Assembly (NCBI GenBank): GCA_945957305.1
Contig: CAMFLN010000072.1
Coordinates: 1 to 9,063 of the forward strand
DNA length: 9,063 nucleotides
Direction: 5' to 3'
Source: an uncultured Planctomycetaceae bacterium
Lineage (GTDB): Bacteria > Planctomycetota > Planctomycetia > Pirellulales > JACPPG01
In this document: positions 6,100 to 9,063 of the stretch, one piece after another
Numbering within the stretch: the first letter of the stretch is position 1
Layout: each line of letters opens with the position of its first letter
Translations under genes and position numbers: made by a program
The notes under the pieces: model-generated
The model's input: the letters and a program-made list of their open reading frames with translations, nothing else
The model's database searches: none
What the model was told of the DNA's origin: nothing

Positions 6100-7115
6100 G
6101 ATCCCTGCGCATACTTCCGATCGGTCGGGCAACAATCGTCGCGCTGGTTTTGGCGGCGATGTTGACGCGTATCAGCAGTGCGGCGTCGGTGTCGTTCACC
6201 ATCGATCCCGCAAGAAGCACGTACCATTTCGTGAATATCGTGAGTGACCCCGGCACTCCGCCCGCACCCTTACAGCAGAGCACGATCCTGGGGGTCCCCG
6301 TGATCCCGCAGGTTCCTGGCGCGGACTATGACTCATTAAGCGGAACCATCCTCGCGGACCAAAACGGAGGCGTGCTGACCTTCAACGGCACCAGTACCGT
6401 CATCGCCGCGGCCAATCCTGCGGGCCCCTTTTTACCCGCGGAATTTCCTGGAATCGACAATTTTGCGGTGATCACCAACGCCGCCACGCCCGTGGGCGTG
6501 CTGTCCGTGGCGCTGCGAAATTGGCAATTCACCATTCTCTCCGGAACGGCGCAAAACGGGGTTCTGCCCAGTGCGGGGGCACTCACCCTGGCCACAACAC
6601 AAGGCTACCAGGTCAATAACTTCTCAGGACAAGTGTCGATCGTGGGCCAGACCGGCCTGGACGTCGCTACAACACCGACGAGCTTGACCACCGCTGGCGG
6701 TATTGAAACGTTGATCTTGCCTGTCATTCGCTTGCCTGCGGCTGGCGTAGCGGGCCAACTCTACATCACAGGGACGATCGTCGCGACGCGCCAGGTCGGA
6801 TTGCCCGGGGACGCCAACAACGACGGTATCGTCAACGGCCAGGATATTGCACTCGTGGCCAGCAATTGGCTGGCGACTGGCAACGGGATCGCCGGCGATG
6901 TCAACGGCGATGGCATCGCCAATGGCCAGGATATCGCCCTGATTGCTTCGAATTGGCTGGCGTCGGCCAACGGCGAGGCACAAGCCGTACCGGAACCGAG
7001 TAGCACCTTACTTGCTCTTGCTGCAGTGCTATGCCTTGCCGCCGCACGTCGACCATGGAATCGGCGCTTGATTGACCTTTTTGCAGGAGGCACGCAAGAT
7101 GGTCAGACAAGTTGA
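6096..7115 (+). CDS. Secreted PEP-CTERM protein B with inserted type I dockerin
   Basis: A 339-residue exported protein. The signal peptide is residues 1-29 (core IVALVLAAML, likely cut after SSA). Residues 31-232 align with PEP-CTERM protein A at about 70% identity by hand count with one single-residue gap. Between GTIVATR and AVPEP, where A has nothing, B carries 64 extra residues (233-296) with two type I dockerin calcium-binding repeats, DANNDGIVNGQDI and DVNGDGIANGQDI, each followed by ASNWLA. A PEP-CTERM follows (PEP at 299-301, hydrophobic LLALAAVLCLAAA, then RR) with an unusually long tail of about 20 residues. Dockerins bind cohesins in cellulosome systems, but in planctomycetes they are often found in surface proteins without known cohesins. 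AAGGAG stands 7 bases before the ATG. The 3' end overlaps the DUF1559 gene. Confidence 0.88.
   Translation: MRSLRILPIGRATIVALVLAAMLTRISSAASVSFTIDPARSTYHFVNIVSDPGTPPAPLQQSTILGVPVIPQVPGADYDSLSGTILADQNGGVLTFNGTSTVIAAANPAGPFLPAEFPGIDNFAVITNAATPVGVLSVALRNWQFTILSGTAQNGVLPSAGALTLATTQGYQVNNFSGQVSIVGQTGLDVATTPTSLTTAGGIETLILPVIRLPAAGVAGQLYITGTIVATRQVGLPGDANNDGIVNGQDIALVASNWLATGNGIAGDVNGDGIANGQDIALIASNWLASANGEAQAVPEPSSTLLALAAVLCLAAARRPWNRRLIDLFAGGTQDGQTS
6807..6962 (+). repeat. Two dockerin repeats with an 87-base period
   Basis: Copies at 6807-6875 and 6894-6962 each encode 23 residues beginning GD-x-N-x-DG and ending ASNWLA. They differ at four residues, and at the DNA level mostly at third positions. 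The Asp/Asn residues at loop positions 1, 3, 5 and 12 expected to bind calcium are present in both copies. Confidence 0.85.
7085..7090 (+). promoter_or_regulatory. Ribosome binding site setting the DUF1559 start
   Basis: AGGAGG, a perfect anti-16S match, lies 8 bases before ATG 7099 and inside the end of the PEP-CTERM B gene. It rules out the upstream in-frame TTG at 7072 as the start. Confidence 0.85.
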
Positions 7116-8304
7116 GCCCGTTGGCCGCGCTCGCGGTTTTACGCTCGTCGAGCTTTTGGTCGTCATTGCGATTATCGGGATTCTGATTGGGTTGTTGTTG
7201 CCGGCAGTGCAGGCCGCGCGTGAGGCGGCCCGCCGGTCACAATGCCAGAACAATTTGAAGCAATTCGGTCTAGCGCATCATAACTATTTGGGTGCACAAG
7301 GCGTTTTCGTCCCTGGCGGCATCACGGACTGGGGCAGGCCGCCCGGGACCTTTCTCGCCAAGCTGTATGCCAGCCCTTGCAGTATGCTGCTGCCGTTTTT
7401 CGAGCAGGGAGCCAGCGCGGCGCAATACGACTACTCAAAGATCTGGTGGTTTCAACCACAGATCATCGCGAACCAGGCCATCCCGACATTCGTTTGCCCC
7501 TCGGACGACAAGGAGACCTTGCTCTATACCGAGGCGCTCGATTTCGGCCCCACGGCAAGCGGGCCAGTGCCGGGTCGAAAGCAAGGAATGCTCGCGGCGC
7601 TAAGCCAGATGACGACGTTTAACGGTCTATTCGGCCCGCTCGACTATATCTTCTGCTCCGGAGTTAATGATGCGGTGTGCGATTCTCCCCAGTCCGTGCC
7701 GTCGTGGGAACGAGGAATGTTTGCATTCAATCTTACCAATACGGCGCAAGCGGTGACCGACGGCCTGAGCAACACGTTCCTGATGGGCGAGGGCGCACAA
7801 GGGTCACGCTTTCAGCTGACGACGACGCGGGGTGGACCGGCCTTTGTCAGCCCCACCACAGGTCAAACTTTCTCGCCCGGCTGGGCGTGGATCGTCGGCG
7901 GCATTAATTGGGACTGGGTGCAAGCGCTGGCGCCCAATACGTTTTTCGCCGGTGGAACTTTCGGCGTGACCGTGATGCCGTTGAATCAGAATCCAGTTTT
8001 GCAAACGCAGGCGGTCAAGGCGGCCTCGATCCTGTCGGGGCCGCTAGGCGTCACCACGGCCTGCAATGGCAGCGTCAACACGACCAATCCTGGCGTCCAC
8101 ATGATCAGTGGATTTCGTGCAGCGCATACTGGTGGCGCAAACTTCCTGCTGGCCGACGGAAGTGTGCGCTTTGTGCCCGATTCCATCAACTTTCAGAATC
8201 CCACGACGACCGGAACGTTTCCGAATTTCTCGCCAGGAATCCAAAGTGGAGTTTACCAAGCACTGTCGACGCGTGGGGGGGGAGAGCCAGTAACGGTGCC
8301 GTGA
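7099..8304 (+). CDS. DUF1559 protein with prepilin-type N-terminus and H-X9-DG motif
   Basis: A 401-residue member of the large planctomycete DUF1559 family. Residues 12-18 (RGFTLVE) form a type IV prepilin cleavage/methylation site: cut after Gly13, Phe14 as new N-terminus, Glu18 at +5. The hydrophobic helix LLVVIAIIGILIGLLLPAVQ and AAREAARRSQCQNNLKQ follow, typical of the family. Near the C-terminus HTGGANFLLADG is the H-X9-DG signature (His 343, Asp-Gly 353-354). The family is assumed to be processed by a prepilin peptidase and to work with a type II secretion/pseudopilus-like system, but its role is not known; planctomycete genomes carry many copies, often beside secreted proteins as here. 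The first 17 bases overlap the PEP-CTERM B gene, which suggests coupling of the two. Confidence 0.93.
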   Translation: MVRQVEPVGRARGFTLVELLVVIAIIGILIGLLLPAVQAAREAARRSQCQNNLKQFGLAHHNYLGAQGVFVPGGITDWGRPPGTFLAKLYASPCSMLLPFFEQGASAAQYDYSKIWWFQPQIIANQAIPTFVCPSDDKETLLYTEALDFGPTASGPVPGRKQGMLAALSQMTTFNGLFGPLDYIFCSGVNDAVCDSPQSVPSWERGMFAFNLTNTAQAVTDGLSNTFLMGEGAQGSRFQLTTTRGGPAFVSPTTGQTFSPGWAWIVGGINWDWVQALAPNTFFAGGTFGVTVMPLNQNPVLQTQAVKAASILSGPLGVTTACNGSVNTTNPGVHMISGFRAAHTGGANFLLADGSVRFVPDSINFQNPTTTGTFPNFSPGIQSGVYQALSTRGGGEPVTVP

Positions 8305-8384
8305 CGGTCGCGGCCATTGCCACGGCAGGGCCTGCGTCGGTGAGAGAGAGCGAAAGCTGCTACTGTGTCGCCAGGAGTCGACAG

Positions 8385-8801
8385 ATGACGATGTGCACGC
8401 GGGGACAAACCAGATTCATGCAGGCCAACGATTGGTCTGTCGAGCCAGGGCGGCTGCGAGCGGAGAATTGCCGGCATTTTGCTCGCAATGTATCGGCTTG
8501 TGCACTTACAATCTCGTTGCTATTCGCGATCGCCGGCTGTAGGGGTGAGCGCGCCGCCGCGGAGCCGCCACCGGCTACACCGGATCAGATCAAAGAATTG
8601 GTCGCCGCACTGACGTCGAAACAGACCGATACCGGCATGGGCTTCGACCTGCGTGTCGCGGCGGCAGCGCGGCTAGCCGAGATCGGTCCCGCAGTTAAAG
8701 AATACGGCGCCGTACCCGCGCTGCAAAAAGTGGTCAACAGCAAGGATCCCAAAGTCCGCGAAGCAGCTCGCGCCGCTCTCGCAAAATTGAATGACGAATA
8801 G
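8385..8801 (+). CDS. Small lipoprotein with HEAT-like C-terminus
   Basis: A predicted 138-residue protein. AGGAG at 8373-8377 is 7 bases before ATG 8385, which I take as the start. A lipobox, LLFAIAGC, places the acylated cysteine at residue 52, so from this start the n-region is unusually long (about 38 residues); no later in-frame ATG gives a short signal peptide except 8418, which has no ribosome binding site. After the cysteine come an Ala/Pro linker and a helical domain, TPDQIKELVAAL ... GFDLRVAAAARLAEIG ... DPKVREAARAALAKL, resembling a HEAT/PBS-lyase repeat. Small lipoproteins of this type commonly follow DUF1559 genes in planctomycetes, and the 80-base gap here fits an operon. It is likely membrane-anchored; its function is unknown. 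The frame is open upstream within the DUF1559 gene, but that part is only a shadow. Confidence 0.75.
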   Translation: MTMCTRGQTRFMQANDWSVEPGRLRAENCRHFARNVSACALTISLLFAIAGCRGERAAAEPPPATPDQIKELVAALTSKQTDTGMGFDLRVAAAARLAEIGPAVKEYGAVPALQKVVNSKDPKVREAARAALAKLNDE

Positions 8802-8828
8802 CAAGGGAATTTGCCGAGGAGAACTCAT

Positions 8829-9063
8829 ATGAGGCGTCGACAATAACAGCTGTTTTCCGAACTGCACTTGGCGATAGCGATTGCAACACTTGTATCTTTG
8901 CAGATCAGCACAGCTAGGGCCGAGGAAGCTGGAGGCCAAGTCGATCGGCGGATACTGCCCGTCGTGCAACCATTGTTTCAAGGCAAAATCGAACGCACAC
9001 TGGCAGGTTCAAAGTCTGATCATTCGACCGCCGTGCGCGCGCCGGCCGCAGCCCCCAATGTGC
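8829..9063 (+). pseudogene. Arylsulfatase, 5' part, with in-frame TAA at codon 6
   Basis: A perfect GAGGAG (8816-8821) stands 7 bases before ATG 8829, which opens MRRRQ and then meets TAA at 8844-8846. The same frame continues without another stop to the window end. It gives a signal peptide (LHLAIAIATLVSLQ, likely cut after ARA), then PLFQGKIERT and VRAPAAAPNV, which resemble the N-terminus of large arylsulfatases just before their LLILxDDxGFG metal-binding motif (beyond the window). So the gene looks like an exported sulfatase, of the kind abundant in planctomycetes, with a nonsense codon in the n-region. One C-to-T change (CAA to TAA) explains it. Later TTG/CTG codons have no ribosome binding site and would leave a signal peptide without a basic n-region. 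Alternatives: sequencing error, reinitiation or readthrough. Catalytic Cys/Ser is not visible. Confidence 0.65.

Noticed and set aside
7086..7095. The 10-mer GGAGGCACGC at the DUF1559 ribosome binding site also occurs in leader A at 4520-4529.
   Set aside because: A purine-rich ribosome binding site plus a few bases can recur by chance, and leader copy B does not keep it exactly (GAGGCTCGC).
7908..8384. Upstream extension of the lipoprotein frame inside the DUF1559 gene.
   Set aside because: This part overlaps a well-supported DUF1559 coding region in another frame, and the AGGAG at 8373-8377 marks the start at 8385.
1..9063. CRISPR arrays, tRNA/rRNA genes, insertion sequences and phage genes.
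   Set aside because: Scanning by eye shows no regularly spaced repeats, tRNA-like cloverleaf, transposase motifs or phage structural genes.

Overview
The window looks like chromosomal DNA of a planctomycete, probably of the Pirellulales/Planctomycetales type. This is an inference from gene content: a DUF1559 protein with a prepilin-type N-terminus and a C-terminal H-X9-DG signature, two PEP-CTERM-anchored secreted proteins (one with a type I dockerin pair), a small lipoprotein of the kind often found beside DUF1559 genes, and the start of an arylsulfatase. The DNA is GC-rich apart from one AT-rich promoter-like patch near 4400-4500. I see no tRNA, rRNA, CRISPR array, insertion sequence or phage gene.

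Layout. Positions 1-1338 (+) hold the 3' part of a DUF1254/DUF1214 protein gene, closed by a good intrinsic terminator. A 270-base convergent gap follows. From 3998 down to 1686 (-) lies a two-gene operon: a stand-alone 2-oxoacid-dehydrogenase-type (CAT-like) acyltransferase domain, then a PaaK/CapK-like adenylate-forming enzyme. Its upstream region (4014-4403) shows no gene. Then comes a patch of promoter-like hexamers and inverted repeats (4404-4497). The rest (+) is a secreted or cell-surface series: PEP-CTERM protein A (4894-5706), its paralogue B with an inserted dockerin (6096-7115), the DUF1559 protein overlapping B by 17 bases (7099-8304), a small lipoprotein (8385-8801), and the first codons of an arylsulfatase (8829 to the window end) that carries an in-frame TAA as its sixth codon.

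How the genes may work together. The acyltransferase-like and adenylating enzymes probably form an acyl activation/transfer pair, but their substrate cannot be read from sequence. The plus-strand series has the tight spacing and strong ribosome binding sites of an operon or suboperons, and all its products appear to be exported. The two PEP-CTERM genes are a tandem duplication, about 70% identical by hand count over their shared domain. Their 5' leaders are also related: each has a conserved block, then an AGGAG ribosome binding site, then a short ORF starting ATGCC.

The points most worth a second look are the arylsulfatase nonsense codon, the duplicated leader with its candidate uORFs, the 17-bp hairpin in the second leader, and the precise dockerin insertion in PEP-CTERM protein B.
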